In this document: positions 33,754-42,198 of the stretch, piece by piece | How the letters are laid out: every line of letters begins with the position of its first letter | How positions within the stretch are numbered: the first letter of the stretch is position 1 | Assembly: GCA_963815135.1 (NCBI GenBank) | Contig: CAWFFO010000013.1 | Span: forward strand, 1 to 64,000 | Origin: CAIWTU01 sp963815135 | GTDB lineage: Bacteria; Desulfobacterota; Desulfuromonadia; Geobacterales; Geobacteraceae | Reading direction: 5' to 3' | DNA: 64,000 bases | The notes under the pieces: generated by a model | Databases searched by the model: none | Told to the model about the DNA's origin: nothing | The model's input: the letters and a program-made list of their open reading frames with translations, nothing else | Program-made: the position numbers and the translations under genes

Positions 33754-34092
33754 ATGCAAGTCGAGGTTCCCGACAAACTTTACTACAGGATTGGTGAAGT
33801 TGCCGCATTGACCTCCTTGAAACCTTCCATACTGCGTTTTTGGGAAACAGAGTTTAAGCAGTTAAACCCGGTAAAAAGCTCTTCAGGCCAAAGGCTTTAT
33901 TCAAGAAAAAATATAGAGCTAGCGCTATTGATAAAACAGCTTCTTTATGTTGATAGATTGACAATCGAGGGAGCGAGAAAAAGAATCAGCGACCAGGTCG
34001 ACATGCATCCTGAAATGAAAAAGTCCGACAGCAGTGCAAAGCTGCTGAAAGAAATAAAAGAGGAACTGATTCGTTTTAGAGATCTGCTTTAA
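33754..34092 (+). CDS. MerR-family transcriptional regulator
   Basis: The 112-residue protein has an N-terminal winged helix-turn-helix of the MerR type: YYRIGEVAALTSLKPSILRFWETEF, then SSGQRLYSRKNIELALLIKQLLY. The C-terminal half is a short helix with no cysteine, so a metal-sensing role is unlikely. It starts 20 bases after ihfA, with GGGGAGGAG upstream. The pheT-ihfA-merR order recurs in deltaproteobacteria, where the regulator's target is not established. Confidence 0.88.
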   Translation: MQVEVPDKLYYRIGEVAALTSLKPSILRFWETEFKQLNPVKSSSGQRLYSRKNIELALLIKQLLYVDRLTIEGARKRISDQVDMHPEMKKSDSSAKLLKEIKEELIRFRDLL

Positions 34093-34101
34093 TAAATAAA
34101 T

Positions 34102-34178
34102 CGGGGCGTAGCGCAGCCTGGTAGCGCACTAGACTGGGGGTCTAGTGGTCGCTGGTTCGAATCCAGTCGCCCCGACCA
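34102..34178 (+). tRNA. tRNA-Pro (GGG)
   Basis: Acceptor CGGGGCG pairs with CGCCCCG, D-stem GCGC/GCGC, anticodon stem CTAGA/TCTAG with loop CTGGGGG (anticodon GGG), and T-arm CTGGTTCGAATCCAG. CCA is encoded. It starts nine bases after the MerR-type gene and is followed by a terminator. Confidence 0.96.
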
Positions 34179-34189
34179 GTAATAAAAAC

Positions 34190-34226
34190 AAAAGGCTACA
34201 GTTCATACTGTAGCCTTTTGTTTTTT
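34190..34226 (+). terminator. Intrinsic terminator after tRNA-Pro
   Basis: AAAAGGCTACAGT (34190-34202), TCAT loop and ACTGTAGCCTTTT (34207-34219) form a perfect 13-bp stem followed by a T-rich tail. It closes the pheT-ihfA-merR-tRNA unit. The rest of the gap to 34429 shows nothing. Confidence 0.93.
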
Positions 34227-34429
34227 GTGCAACAATGATTTAAAGTCAGTCACGAATATAATTATCGTTCTATTCCTTTATATTTCATTAATTGTTTGGT
34301 TAATTTCGTGTGATACCAAGAATTCGATTGTTATCCATATCCAGATGATATCTTTCAGATAAAAAATGAGAACAATAAAAATGATGCTTCAAGAGAATTT
34401 TTCCATAATACGTTAAATTCACTAATTGG

Positions 34430-34954
34430 CTAATCAAGAAGAGACTTTGCAAGTTTAATGATTTTTGTTGTGAAATTGGATGTTACTCTTATAAAAGCAT
34501 GGGCAAAGGCATGCCTGTTTGCTGGTATAAGATTGTATGTTGGGATTACCATTACTCCTGGCCTGTTTATCGGAACGAGATAAGTCAATCCGAAAACCAT
34601 TTTGAATATTTTATACCTGTCACCGTTGTAGTAAACAGTAACCCAACCATTCCTTTGCTTTTTTATCTCACCAAAAGTAACCAAAGCATCTTTCGACCAG
34701 AATAAAACGATTAGAAAGGACATAAACAGTACAATTAACGCAGCTATAACAAAAGCAGTTGCCTTAATAGTAATATAAAACACGTGAGTAGCATGGCCAA
34801 CGGCTGCCAGATCATCCGACAAGCCGCTCAAGAGGTCATATGCTTCGTAGAAAAACAGGGACAGTCCTATAACAAAAAGCAGTATTGATACAACACCTTT
34901 GAATATGCTTTTTTTAACTGTAAAATCGCAAATATTTTCAACGTTTGATTTCAA
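34430..34954 (-). CDS. Two-helix membrane protein of unknown function
   Basis: I do not recognise this 174-residue protein. It has two strong membrane helices (about residues 20-37 and 65-87) and a soluble C-terminal half of about 85 residues containing NGWVTVYYNGDRYKIFKMVFG and IPTYNLIPANRHAFAHAFI. Both ends are predicted to be cytoplasmic. The start is TTG at 34954 with AAGAGA upstream; no ATG fits better. The gene is AT-rich and alone between tRNA-Pro and the stress-protein gene, so it may be lineage-specific. Confidence 0.6.
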   Translation of the reverse strand: MKSNVENICDFTVKKSIFKGVVSILLFVIGLSLFFYEAYDLLSGLSDDLAAVGHATHVFYITIKATAFVIAALIVLFMSFLIVLFWSKDALVTFGEIKKQRNGWVTVYYNGDRYKIFKMVFGLTYLVPINRPGVMVIPTYNLIPANRHAFAHAFIRVTSNFTTKIIKLAKSLLD

Positions 34955-35132
34955 TTTGGTCTCTTTTCAAAAATTTCATCTGACTTCATCGGATATTAAA
35001 GCTATCAGCAACCATGCTGAGTGTCAAGGGGCATTCACCCTATGAAAACAATAGATTGAAAATTCAGGCACTCTTTACCAGCTCCAGAAAAATGTGATTA
35101 AAAACAATCACATTTGATGTAGAAGAAGATTT

Positions 35133-35594
35133 TCATTTTTTTACGAGAAGGATATTACATGGCATTTTCCTGATAAGTTCTTCGTTGCTTCGTCCGAATA
35201 TAAGTTTCTCCAGGCGAGATTCCAGATGTTCCAGACGTGACTCCTCATGTGCAAGCATGATCAGCAAATCGATTTTTTTTTCGTTGATAACTTTTAAAAT
35301 TTCTCTTTCAGGATCTCCATCGTTTATCAGTACCGTGATTTGAAGGCCTTTTGTTTTTTCTTCGGCAATTATTCTGTCCAGATCGTCTCTTGCTTCTTGG
35401 ATAATGCCCTTATATGCTTCATCAAGAGACATCATGGGCAAATTGAAGCCTTCATATCCGAACGGATTATGAATTACATGTATGACATAAAGTTCTGCAT
35501 TATATTTCCTTGCCAGATCAGCTCCTAAATGTATGGCTTTCTGGCAATACTTGGTTGCTCCACTGTTCACGAGAATCCGATTAATGTTTTCCAT
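35133..35594 (-). CDS. Universal stress protein (UspA family)
   Basis: The 153-residue protein is one Usp domain. The C-terminal ATP-type motif appears as GRSNEELIRKMPCNILLVKK, although the full G-2x-G-9x-G(S/T) loop is degenerate before it. It starts MENINRILVNSGATKYCQKAI, with the typical beta-alpha layout. Usp proteins help survival under starvation or oxidative stress; the specific role is unknown. GGAGG lies seven bases before the ATG. The 531 bases behind it (35595-36125) hold only a weak promoter-like element for it. Confidence 0.88.
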   Translation of the reverse strand: MENINRILVNSGATKYCQKAIHLGADLARKYNAELYVIHVIHNPFGYEGFNLPMMSLDEAYKGIIQEARDDLDRIIAEEKTKGLQITVLINDGDPEREILKVINEKKIDLLIMLAHEESRLEHLESRLEKLIFGRSNEELIRKMPCNILLVKK

Positions 35595-36080
35595 GAAATT
35601 CCTCCAGAGTGCTTTTGAATGAGAAATCGTAACTTATGATCTCTATCTTAAATTTACCTCTAGAATGCGAGATTTCAATCTCTTCTGCTAGATGTGGTTT
35701 GAATCTTAATAAACCATAAATCTTCCATATAACATTGATTAGTGATATTACGTCAAAAAAAATTTACTGCAGGTACCATATCAAAATTTAATTGATAGCA
35801 CTGTTCCTTGAAGTTACTGCTGTGGGTTTTATATATCGAGTATGTCATAATAATTACAGCGAAAAAGAGGTGTTATTATGTAATGCGAATACGGTGATGG
35901 CGTGAAAGTTGATTACTCCTGATTTCTTCATATAAGGAAAGGCGATGAAATAAATGATCTTGAAAAAGCGTCTCGTGATAATAGCTGTGACGACTTCAGG
36001 AAAATTGCCTTTGCTGTGACGGATACAGTAGGCAGTAAAGTGAGCATACATGAATAATAAATAGGTTCGATATGCGGAAC
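35595..36080. other. Gene-poor AT-rich gap
   Basis: No coding region is convincing here. Facing the stress-protein gene, TTGACG (35756-35751) with TTATAT (35732-35727) at 18-base spacing is a weak minus-strand promoter candidate. A minus-strand frame near 35854-36234 runs through tRNA-Leu and is not credible. Confidence 0.4.
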
Positions 36081-36114
36081 AAAAAAGGGATTTCAGATTA
36101 TGGTCTGAAATCCC
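36081..36114 (-). terminator. Intrinsic terminator after tRNA-Leu (minus strand)
   Basis: On the minus strand GGGATTTCAGA (36114-36104), loop CCATAA and TCTGAAATCCC (36097-36087) are followed by six T. It lies 11 bases beyond the tRNA-Leu end. Confidence 0.92.
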
Positions 36115-36125
36115 CGTTGTGCTTT

Positions 36126-36212
36126 TGGTGCCGAAGGCGAGAATCGAACTCGCACGGGCTGTCGCCCACCACCCCCTCAAGATGGCGTGTCTACCAATTC
36201 CACCACTTCGGC
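36126..36212 (-). tRNA. tRNA-Leu (GAG)
   Basis: The 87-base type II tRNA reads GCCGAAG at its 5' acceptor, pairing with CTTCGGC, and ends in ACCA. The anticodon stem CCATC/GGTGG holds loop TTGAGGG (anticodon GAG). A long variable arm and the T-arm GAGTTCGATTCTC region follow. It trails secG by 61 bases on the same strand, the familiar gap-pgk-tpi-secG-tRNA-Leu order. Confidence 0.95.
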
Positions 36213-36273
36213 GATGGAGATGATTTTCTAACATTTAGCTGAAAATATGTCAATAGGAAATAACCGACAGATA

Positions 36274-36633
36274 TTATTTTTTCGGTGCCTGCTGGGGGGC
36301 TGGAGGAACCGGTGTAGACGACTTTCCCTGTTGAGCTGGAATTGTTTGTTTTGGAGCAGAATTTATTGGCTTGACCGTCGCCGGCATAATGGAACTTGTA
36401 GACGGCTTGCTTGAAAGGTAAGCCAAGGTCAGTGATGTGAGCATGAAAATAACCGCTGCTGCAGTAGTCAGTTTACTCAGAAAAGTAGCTCCTCCGCCGA
36501 CTCCGAACAGTGACTGGCTTCCGCCCGTACCGAAAGTTGCTCCCATTTCGGCACCTTTGCCTGCCTGCAAAAGAACTACAACAATTAGCGCAACGCTTAC
36601 TAGAATATGGATTGTTATTAGAAATGCTATCAT
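36274..36633 (-). CDS. secG: Preprotein translocase subunit SecG
   Basis: SecG assists the SecYEG channel. The 119-residue protein has a first membrane helix (about 3-24), a cytoplasmic loop with the family motif QAGKGAEMGATFGTGGSQSLFG, and a second helix (about 53-75). A Pro/Ser/Ala-rich tail of about 45 residues ends in PAPPAPQQAPKK-like repeats, common in deltaproteobacterial SecG. AAGGA precedes the ATG. It normally follows tpiA closely; here an insertion sequence separates them, so it may rely on a secondary promoter or readthrough from the element. Confidence 0.94.
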   Translation of the reverse strand: MIAFLITIHILVSVALIVVVLLQAGKGAEMGATFGTGGSQSLFGVGGGATFLSKLTTAAAVIFMLTSLTLAYLSSKPSTSSIMPATVKPINSAPKQTIPAQQGKSSTPVPPAPQQAPKK

Positions 36634-36717
36634 TGTCTGAGGGATCCTTACGAAAGTTTTGAACGTATATTTATATCATGATGTCGCTAAAAATCAAAGC
36701 AATTATTCACGGTCGAA

Positions 36718-36740
36718 TTGACTCATATTAAATGTAACCG
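36718..36740. repeat. Outer left terminal repeat of the insertion sequence
   Basis: It starts TTGACTCAT, identical over nine bases to the inverted right end, then ATTAAATGTAACCG. Confidence 0.75.
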
Positions 36741-36763
36741 TAGCATGACATGAAACAGGAACG

Positions 36764-36790
36764 TTGCATCATATTAAAGGTAACCGAAAG
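36764..36790. repeat. Inner left repeat of the insertion sequence
   Basis: A second copy 46 bases inside the left end, sharing GGTAACCGAAAG exactly with the right end. It may be an additional transposase-binding site. Confidence 0.65.
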
Positions 36791-36801
36791 GAGGCCTGGA
36801 T

Positions 36802-37968
36802 ATGGTGCTACGTTCAAAGCGTGATTACTTGGAAGCAATTAGCACTCGCTACCAGCGGGCTGGTAAAAGAGTCAAGACCCTTATTCTGGATGAATTCTGT
36901 GCAAACTGCGGCTATAACCGCAAGTACGCCATCAGGTTGCTCAAAAAGGCCCATAAGAAGCCGACTGGAAAAGCCGGCAATCGTCCCGGCCCCAAGACAA
37001 TTTACCACGATACGAAGCTGCTTGAGGCTTTGAAACGCATCTGGTTTGCAACTGACCAAATGTGCTCCAAGAAGCTCAAGGCCGCGCTTGCCCTCTGGCT
37101 CCCCTTTTACGAGAAAGAATACGAGCCCTTGGGTAAGGTCCTGGAAAAGAAGTTACTGCAGATAAGCCCTGCAACTATCGATCGGTTACTCAAGCCTTAC
37201 AGAGCTCTCTACAAAAAGGGCCGCTGTACCACCAGGCCGGGAACGCTTCTAAAAAATCAGATCCCTGTTAAGACCGATCACTGGGATGTCACACAGCCAG
37301 GCTACTTTGAGGCCGACACCGTGGCTCACTGCGGCAACTCCATGGCTGGGGACTTTGTCTACAGCCTCACCTTTACAGATATCCTGAGCGGCTGGACAGA
37401 AAACAGAGCCGTGTGGGGCAGAGGCTCTCAAGGGGTATTGAAAAGGATCCAGGATATCGAACAGGGCCTTGCCTTCCCTATTCTCGGTTTTGACTGCGAT
37501 AACGGCTCCGAATTCCTCAACCATCACCTGGTGAGGTATTTCACCGACCGTCCCACTACACCGGTACTCTTCTCCAGATCACGTCCCTATCGCAAAAATG
37601 ATAATGCTTTCGTCGAACAGAAAAACTGGACTCATGTCCGTCAATTATTGGGCTACGACAGGTTTGATAAACCGGAATTGGTCAGCCTTGTCAATGAGCT
37701 CTACAAGAACGAATGGAGCCAATTTACCAACTTCTTCTGTCCAACTCTCAAACTCAAACAAAAAACCAGAATCAACTCTCGATACGTTAAAACCTACGAA
37801 CCGCCAAAAACCCCTTACCAGAGACTTCTCGGCTCTGAGCACATTACCCTCAATGCCAAAAACCATCTCCAGGAAGTTTACAATTCTCTTAATCCTTTTA
37901 CACTGAAAAGAAAAATCGAAGAAAATCTCAAGACTATCTTCACTACCCTTCGGTCACCTCAATCTTGA
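36802..37968 (+). CDS. DDE transposase with integrase core
   Basis: The 388-residue protein has an N-terminal helix-turn-helix region (FCANCGYNRKYAIRLLKK) and an rve/RNase-H catalytic core. The putative triad is intact: Asp172 in FEADTVAHCG, Asp233 in FDCDNGSEF and Glu272 in NAFVEQKNW. Start support is AAAGGAGG eight bases before the ATG. The sequence is of the integrase-like transposase type often placed in ISNCY or near IS481; I cannot assign it with certainty. No frameshift is present, so the element may be active. It is transcribed opposite to the surrounding glycolytic operon. Confidence 0.88.
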   Translation: MVLRSKRDYLEAISTRYQRAGKRVKTLILDEFCANCGYNRKYAIRLLKKAHKKPTGKAGNRPGPKTIYHDTKLLEALKRIWFATDQMCSKKLKAALALWLPFYEKEYEPLGKVLEKKLLQISPATIDRLLKPYRALYKKGRCTTRPGTLLKNQIPVKTDHWDVTQPGYFEADTVAHCGNSMAGDFVYSLTFTDILSGWTENRAVWGRGSQGVLKRIQDIEQGLAFPILGFDCDNGSEFLNHHLVRYFTDRPTTPVLFSRSRPYRKNDNAFVEQKNWTHVRQLLGYDRFDKPELVSLVNELYKNEWSQFTNFFCPTLKLKQKTRINSRYVKTYEPPKTPYQRLLGSEHITLNAKNHLQEVYNSLNPFTLKRKIEENLKTIFTTLRSPQS

Positions 37969-37982
37969 GGCAACGTTGCTTT

Positions 37983-38010
37983 CTTTCGGTTACCTTTTAT
38001 TATGAGTCAA
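37983..38010. repeat. Right terminal repeat of the insertion sequence
   Basis: CTTTCGGTTACC followed by TTTTATTATGAGTCAA is the inverted partner of the left end. On the minus strand it encodes Leu-Thr-His-Asn-Lys-Arg-stop in frame with tpiA. Confidence 0.8.
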
Positions 38011-38763
38011 CGCGCGGTACCGGACTATGGACGCAAAAGAATCGGCTTTGAGGCTTGCTCCACCTACCAAAGCACCATCGATATCAGGCTGTAACATAAG
38101 GCCTTTTATGTTTTCCGGCTTTACGCTGCCACCGTATAAAATTCTGGTTCTGTCAGATATTGACTGGTCGTAATGCCTTGCCAGTAACTCCCTGATGAAC
38201 CTGTGGACTTCCTGAGCCTGGTTTTCTGTTGCGGTTCTCCCCGTGCCGATTGCCCACACCGGCTCATAGGCGACCACCAGGTTCTTGATGTCAGAAGGTG
38301 TTATATCTGAGAGACCATTTTCAACCTGTTTTTCGAGAACCTCGAAAGTTCTGCCTGCCTCACGTTCCTCGAGCGTTTCCCCGATACAGAAAATCGAAGT
38401 AAGGCCGCCGTTTATGGCTGCCTTTATCTTCCTGTTAACAATTTCGTCTGTTTCACTGAAAAATTGTCTTCGCTCGGAATGGCCGATCAATACATGTGTA
38501 CAACCGACATCTTTCAGCATTTTTGGCGAAACTTCACCGGTATAAGCCCCTTCTTCCGCCCAGAAACAATCCTGCGCCGCAAGTTGTACGCCTGAATCTT
38601 CCAGCGTTTTCTTTACAATTCCCAGTACAGTGAATACGGGTGCAACAATTATTTCCACGTCGGACACGTCTTTGACCATTGGCATTAATTTGCTTAGTAG
38701 TTCGACAGCTTCATCTGAGGTTTTGTACAGTTTCCAGTTTCCTGCGATAATCGGTTTTCTCAT
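37990..38763 (-). CDS. tpiA: Triosephosphate isomerase, C-terminus supplied by an insertion sequence
   Basis: TpiA interconverts dihydroxyacetone phosphate and glyceraldehyde-3-phosphate. The 257-residue protein has GNWKLYK (catalytic Lys), IGHSERRQFFSET (catalytic His), VVAYEPVWAIGTGRTAT (catalytic Glu and loop 6) and ILYGGSVKPENI, all intact. The last six residues, LTHNKR, and the stop are read from the right end of the insertion sequence. Removing the element in silico gives a reading frame ending AFDRE-stop at 36703, so the original C-terminus was nearly the same length. The catalytic fold should be unaffected. It is the third gene of gapA-pgk-tpiA. Confidence 0.96.
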   Translation of the reverse strand: MRKPIIAGNWKLYKTSDEAVELLSKLMPMVKDVSDVEIIVAPVFTVLGIVKKTLEDSGVQLAAQDCFWAEEGAYTGEVSPKMLKDVGCTHVLIGHSERRQFFSETDEIVNRKIKAAINGGLTSIFCIGETLEEREAGRTFEVLEKQVENGLSDITPSDIKNLVVAYEPVWAIGTGRTATENQAQEVHRFIRELLARHYDQSISDRTRILYGGSVKPENIKGLMLQPDIDGALVGGASLKADSFASIVRYRALTHNKR

Positions 38764-38789
38764 TTTAATTCCCCGGGAGGTAGGATCGG

Positions 38790-39986
38790 TTAATTTCCAT
38801 TCTCTTCAAGAACTTTTATACCTGGCAGGACCTTTCCTTCAAGCAGTTCGAGGAAGGCACCGCCACCGGTCGAAATATAGCTTATCTTTGCAAATTCACC
38901 AGCACGGTGAACTGCCACGTCCGTATCTCCACCACCAACTATGGTAAGAGCGTAAGAATTTGCAACTGCGCTTACCATGGCAAAAGTTCCGCGCGAAAAT
39001 GCATCCATTTCAAAGACGCCCATCGGTCCGTTCCAGATGATGGTTTTTGCGTTCTGGATGGCTTCCGAGAAAAGGGTGACAGTTGCAGGTCCAATGTCGA
39101 GGGCCATCCAGTCAGGAGGGATTTCCTGAATCGTTGTTACTTTGGTCTCTGCACTGGGATTAAATTGATCTGCTACGACGCAATCGACCGGAAGATAAAA
39201 TTTTACTCCTTTCTCACGCGCCTTGTTATAAGCGTTCATGGCTGTTTCAAGAAGTTGCTCTTCGACCAGGGATTTTCCGATGTTAAAGCCGAGCGCCTTG
39301 AGGAAGGTAAATGCCATTCCTCCGCCTACTATTATTTTGTCCACCTTGTTCAGAAGGTTGTCGATAACCTCTATCTTGCCGGAAACTTTGGCCCCTCCCA
39401 AAATCGCCACCAGCGGGTGCATCGGATTCTTCATCGACCTGTCAAAAAAGTTCATCTCGTTTTTCATCAGGAAGCCGGCTGCAACTACCGGGACGAATTT
39501 AGTAATTGCTTCCACGGAGGCATGGGCCCGGTGCGATACGGCAAACGCATCATTTACATATATGTCACATTGGTCGGCAAGGGATTTGGCAAATTCCCCG
39601 TCATTCTTTTCTTCGCCGGGATGGAATCGCAGGTTTTCCAGCATGACGATATCCCCGGGCTTCATCCTGTCGAGCAATTCAGACACCTCTTTCCCGATAC
39701 AATCCGGAGCAAGGCTGACTTCTTTATCGAGTAATCTGGAAAGCCTCTTGGCCGCTGGCGCCATGGAATATTTCGGATTTCTTTCGCCTTTCGGTCGACC
39801 GAGATGGGAAGCAATAATAACCTTCGCATTGAAATCAAGAGCGAAGTTAATGGTAGGCAAGACAGCTCTGATTCGCGTGTCATCTGTTATGTTTCCGTTC
39901 TCGTCCAGGGGAACGTTGAAATCGACCCTTATCAACACTTTTTTCTCTTTAAGATCATTTACTTCATCAATGTAACGAATAGCCAT
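38790..39986 (-). CDS. pgk: Phosphoglycerate kinase
   Basis: Pgk makes ATP from 1,3-bisphosphoglycerate. The 398-residue protein has KKVLIRVDFNVPLDENGNI, ASHLGRPKGE, LENLRFHPGEEKND, LGGAKVSGKI, VVGGGMAFTFLKA-like IIVGGGMAFTFLKA and WNGPMGVFEMDAFSRGT, with the nucleotide loop GGGDT near 370. The ATG at 39986 has CAGGAG seven bases upstream; longer readings lack a site. It lies 26 bases before tpiA and 37 bases after gapA, in one operon. Confidence 0.97.
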   Translation of the reverse strand: MAIRYIDEVNDLKEKKVLIRVDFNVPLDENGNITDDTRIRAVLPTINFALDFNAKVIIASHLGRPKGERNPKYSMAPAAKRLSRLLDKEVSLAPDCIGKEVSELLDRMKPGDIVMLENLRFHPGEEKNDGEFAKSLADQCDIYVNDAFAVSHRAHASVEAITKFVPVVAAGFLMKNEMNFFDRSMKNPMHPLVAILGGAKVSGKIEVIDNLLNKVDKIIVGGGMAFTFLKALGFNIGKSLVEEQLLETAMNAYNKAREKGVKFYLPVDCVVADQFNPSAETKVTTIQEIPPDWMALDIGPATVTLFSEAIQNAKTIIWNGPMGVFEMDAFSRGTFAMVSAVANSYALTIVGGGDTDVAVHRAGEFAKISYISTGGGAFLELLEGKVLPGIKVLEENGN

Positions 39987-40023
39987 GACTAACTCCTGAA
40001 AAATATTAATTTTATAATTATCT

Positions 40024-41022
40024 CTATCTGCCGACAAGCTTCATAAGATCGATGAGCCGATGGGAAAAACCGCTCTCATTGTCATACCATGAAATAACTT
40101 TTACCAGGTTGCCTTCAATTACCTTTGTACTGATAGAATCTACAATCGAGGAACGGGTATCCCCGTTAAAATCTATAGACACCAAAGGCTGTTCACAGTA
40201 TCCGAGAATTCCTTTAAGTGCACCATTTGATGCCTCTTTGAGCGCCAGGTTAACTTCCTCGGCGTTTGTTTTTTGTGAAAGGACCGCAGCAAGATCGACA
40301 ACCGATACGTTTGGAGTGGGTACACGGATTGCCATGCCGTCAAGTTTTCCCTTGAGTTCAGGCATTACCAGTGAGATGGCCCGTGCTGCTCCGGTCGCGG
40401 TCGGAATCATCGAAAGGGCCGCGGCCCTTGCGCGACGAAGGTCTTCATGAGGCAAATCAAGTATGCGCTGATCGTTGGTATATGCATGTATCGTGGTTAC
40501 GAGGCCTTTTTCTATGCCGAAAGTCTCATGAAGAACTTTGGCAACCGGTGCCAGACAGTTGGTCGTACATGAGGCATTAGATATTATATTGTGTTTCAAG
40601 GGGTCATATGTTTTATCGTTAACTCCGATCACAATTGTTGCATCCGGGTCAGTAGCAGGGGCGGAAATAATCACTTTCTCTGCCCCGGCCTGGAGGTGAG
40701 TCTCGGCATTGTCACGTTTTGTGAATTTCCCGGTTGCCTCAAGAACAATGTCAATTTTTTCCGCACTCCATGGCAGTTCCGCAGGGTTTTTGATGTCAAA
40801 AGTCCTGATGGATTTTCCGTTTACAATCAAATGTCCATCCGCAGCTTCAACATTACCCGGAAACGTCCCATGAACTGAATCATATTTGAGAAGATGAGCC
40901 AGAGTCCTAGTGTTTGCCATGTCATTTATTGCGATAATTTCCAGATCACTGTCATAAATTGCGGATCTGAGTACTCTTCGTCCGATCCTGCCGAAACCAT
41001 TAATGGCTATGCGTGTAGACAT
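40024..41022 (-). CDS. gapA: Glyceraldehyde-3-phosphate dehydrogenase
   Basis: The 332-residue type I GAPDH has the NAD-binding start RIAINGFGRIGRRVLRSA, the catalytic Cys in ISNASCTTNCLAPVAKVL, the His-containing HAYTNDQ, and YDNESGFSHR at the end. The ATG at 41022 follows AGGAGGC five bases upstream. It is the first gene of gapA-pgk-tpiA-secG. A sigma70-type promoter lies about 50 bases upstream. Confidence 0.96.
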   Translation of the reverse strand: MSTRIAINGFGRIGRRVLRSAIYDSDLEIIAINDMANTRTLAHLLKYDSVHGTFPGNVEAADGHLIVNGKSIRTFDIKNPAELPWSAEKIDIVLEATGKFTKRDNAETHLQAGAEKVIISAPATDPDATIVIGVNDKTYDPLKHNIISNASCTTNCLAPVAKVLHETFGIEKGLVTTIHAYTNDQRILDLPHEDLRRARAAALSMIPTATGAARAISLVMPELKGKLDGMAIRVPTPNVSVVDLAAVLSQKTNAEEVNLALKEASNGALKGILGYCEQPLVSIDFNGDTRSSIVDSISTKVIEGNLVKVISWYDNESGFSHRLIDLMKLVGR

Positions 41023-41073
41023 TGTTGCCTCCTGTAAGTCGTTTTTGATACCCGGAACCCGCAAAAACCGTAA

Positions 41074-41103
41074 ACAATATACATCTTGTTTGTTCCAAGT
41101 CAA
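41074..41103 (-). promoter_or_regulatory. Sigma70-type promoter of the gapA operon
   Basis: On the minus strand TTGACT (41103-41098), an 18-base spacer and TATTGT (41079-41074) put transcription start near 41067, 45 bases before the gapA ATG. The remainder of the 350-base divergent gap to 41372 shows nothing distinct. Confidence 0.65.
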
Positions 41104-41372
41104 TTTTTTTTATGTTGAATTAATAATTCGGGGAATGAATTCTTAAACAATTTCAACGACATATTATCTGAAAATTTGAAGGCAATCATAATCGGATACA
41201 AGTATACCATCTCCAGTTTATCCTTGAATCTTGTTTGTAAATCCTGTATAAAAAAAATTTGCGTATACATAGGGTTTTTTGTCATATGAAAAACTTTTGA
41301 GCTGAACTTAAAGGGACATAAGGCAGGTGAAAATCCCTTGACGGTTCATACAGGCAATTTTGAGGAGGGTGC

Positions 41373-42143
41373 TTGCGTGTTTGTTTGCTTGCCAGCGGCA
41401 GCAAGGGGAATTCACTTTTTATAGAGACAGGGAAAACAAGGATTCTCATAGATGCAGGCCTCTCGGCCCGTGAAATACTCCACAGACTTTCTGTCATCGG
41501 AGTGGAAGGGCCGGAACTCAACGCAGTATTCATCAGCCACGAACACACAGACCATATACGCGGCGCGGGAACACTTGCCCGCAAGATCGGTATACCCGTA
41601 TTCATCAGCTATCCGGCACACAGTCAATCAAAAGATATTTTCAAAAGGAACGAAGTTGTCGAATTCGAATCCGGCTGTTCCTTCCTGTTCAGGGACACGC
41701 TGATTGACCCGTTTCCAATAACCCACGATTCCAGTGATCCGGTCGGTTTCGTAATTGAAGGACCGGAAGGAAGGATAGGGGTGGCCACTGATCTCGGAAT
41801 CGCCACCAGGCTCGTAAGAGAGAAGCTGAAGGATTGTCGTGCTCTGGTGCTGGAGTCAAACCATGACGAGGAGATGCTTGTAAATGGTCCCTATCCATGG
41901 CACCTTAAACAGAGGATCAAATCGCGACACGGCCATCTCTCCAATATCGAATCAGTCGATCTGCTTGGCGATCTGATCAACTCCGGACTCGAAGGGGTTC
42001 TGCTGGCCCATCTCTCGGAAACAAACAACGATCCTTTATTGGCAATGAAAACATTCAGGGAAATGCTTGAAACCCAGAATGTCTGCAGACCGCAACTTAT
42101 TATGGGGACCCAGTACACAGCCAGTGAAATTCTGCGAATGTGA
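41373..42143 (+). CDS. MBL-fold metallohydrolase, WalJ/YycJ-like
   Basis: The 256-residue protein is a metallo-beta-lactamase-fold hydrolase. SGSKGNSLFIETGKTRILIDAGLS is typical of the YycJ/WalJ group, and SHEHTDHI supplies the HxHxDH dimetal site; THDSSDPVGF and the C-terminal LLAHLSETNND carry further ligands. Family members act on DNA ends or in cell-wall control; the role here is unknown. The start is a TTG with GAGGAGGG just upstream, and no ATG fits. It lies 55 bases before purB on the same strand. Confidence 0.88.
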   Translation: MRVCLLASGSKGNSLFIETGKTRILIDAGLSAREILHRLSVIGVEGPELNAVFISHEHTDHIRGAGTLARKIGIPVFISYPAHSQSKDIFKRNEVVEFESGCSFLFRDTLIDPFPITHDSSDPVGFVIEGPEGRIGVATDLGIATRLVREKLKDCRALVLESNHDEEMLVNGPYPWHLKQRIKSRHGHLSNIESVDLLGDLINSGLEGVLLAHLSETNNDPLLAMKTFREMLETQNVCRPQLIMGTQYTASEILRM

Positions 42144-42198
42144 CGTGAAGAAATAGAATATAAATACAACTTTACTGGAAAAAGGAAGATTACAGACC

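Larger units (their letters stand above)
36718..38010 (+). mobile_element. Insertion sequence (about 1.29 kb) at the 3' end of tpiA
   Basis: The left end TTGACTCATATTAAATGTAACC (36718-36739) matches, with a few differences, the inverted complement of the right end at 37983-38010 (TTGACTCATAATAAAAGGTAACC when reversed). A second left copy at 36764-36790 shares GGTAACCGAAAG with the right end. A single intact transposase gene lies inside. No clear target-site duplication is visible: left flank GTCGAA, right flank CGCGCG. The right end supplies the last codons of tpiA. The family is uncertain (see the transposase entry). Confidence 0.85.

Noticed and set aside
35854..36234. Minus-strand frame of 126 codons
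   Set aside because: It runs across the tRNA-Leu gene and its terminator, so it is not credible as a protein.
38907..39975. Plus-strand frames of 245-275 codons across pgk
   Set aside because: They are antisense to a clear, well-conserved pgk and have no family signature.
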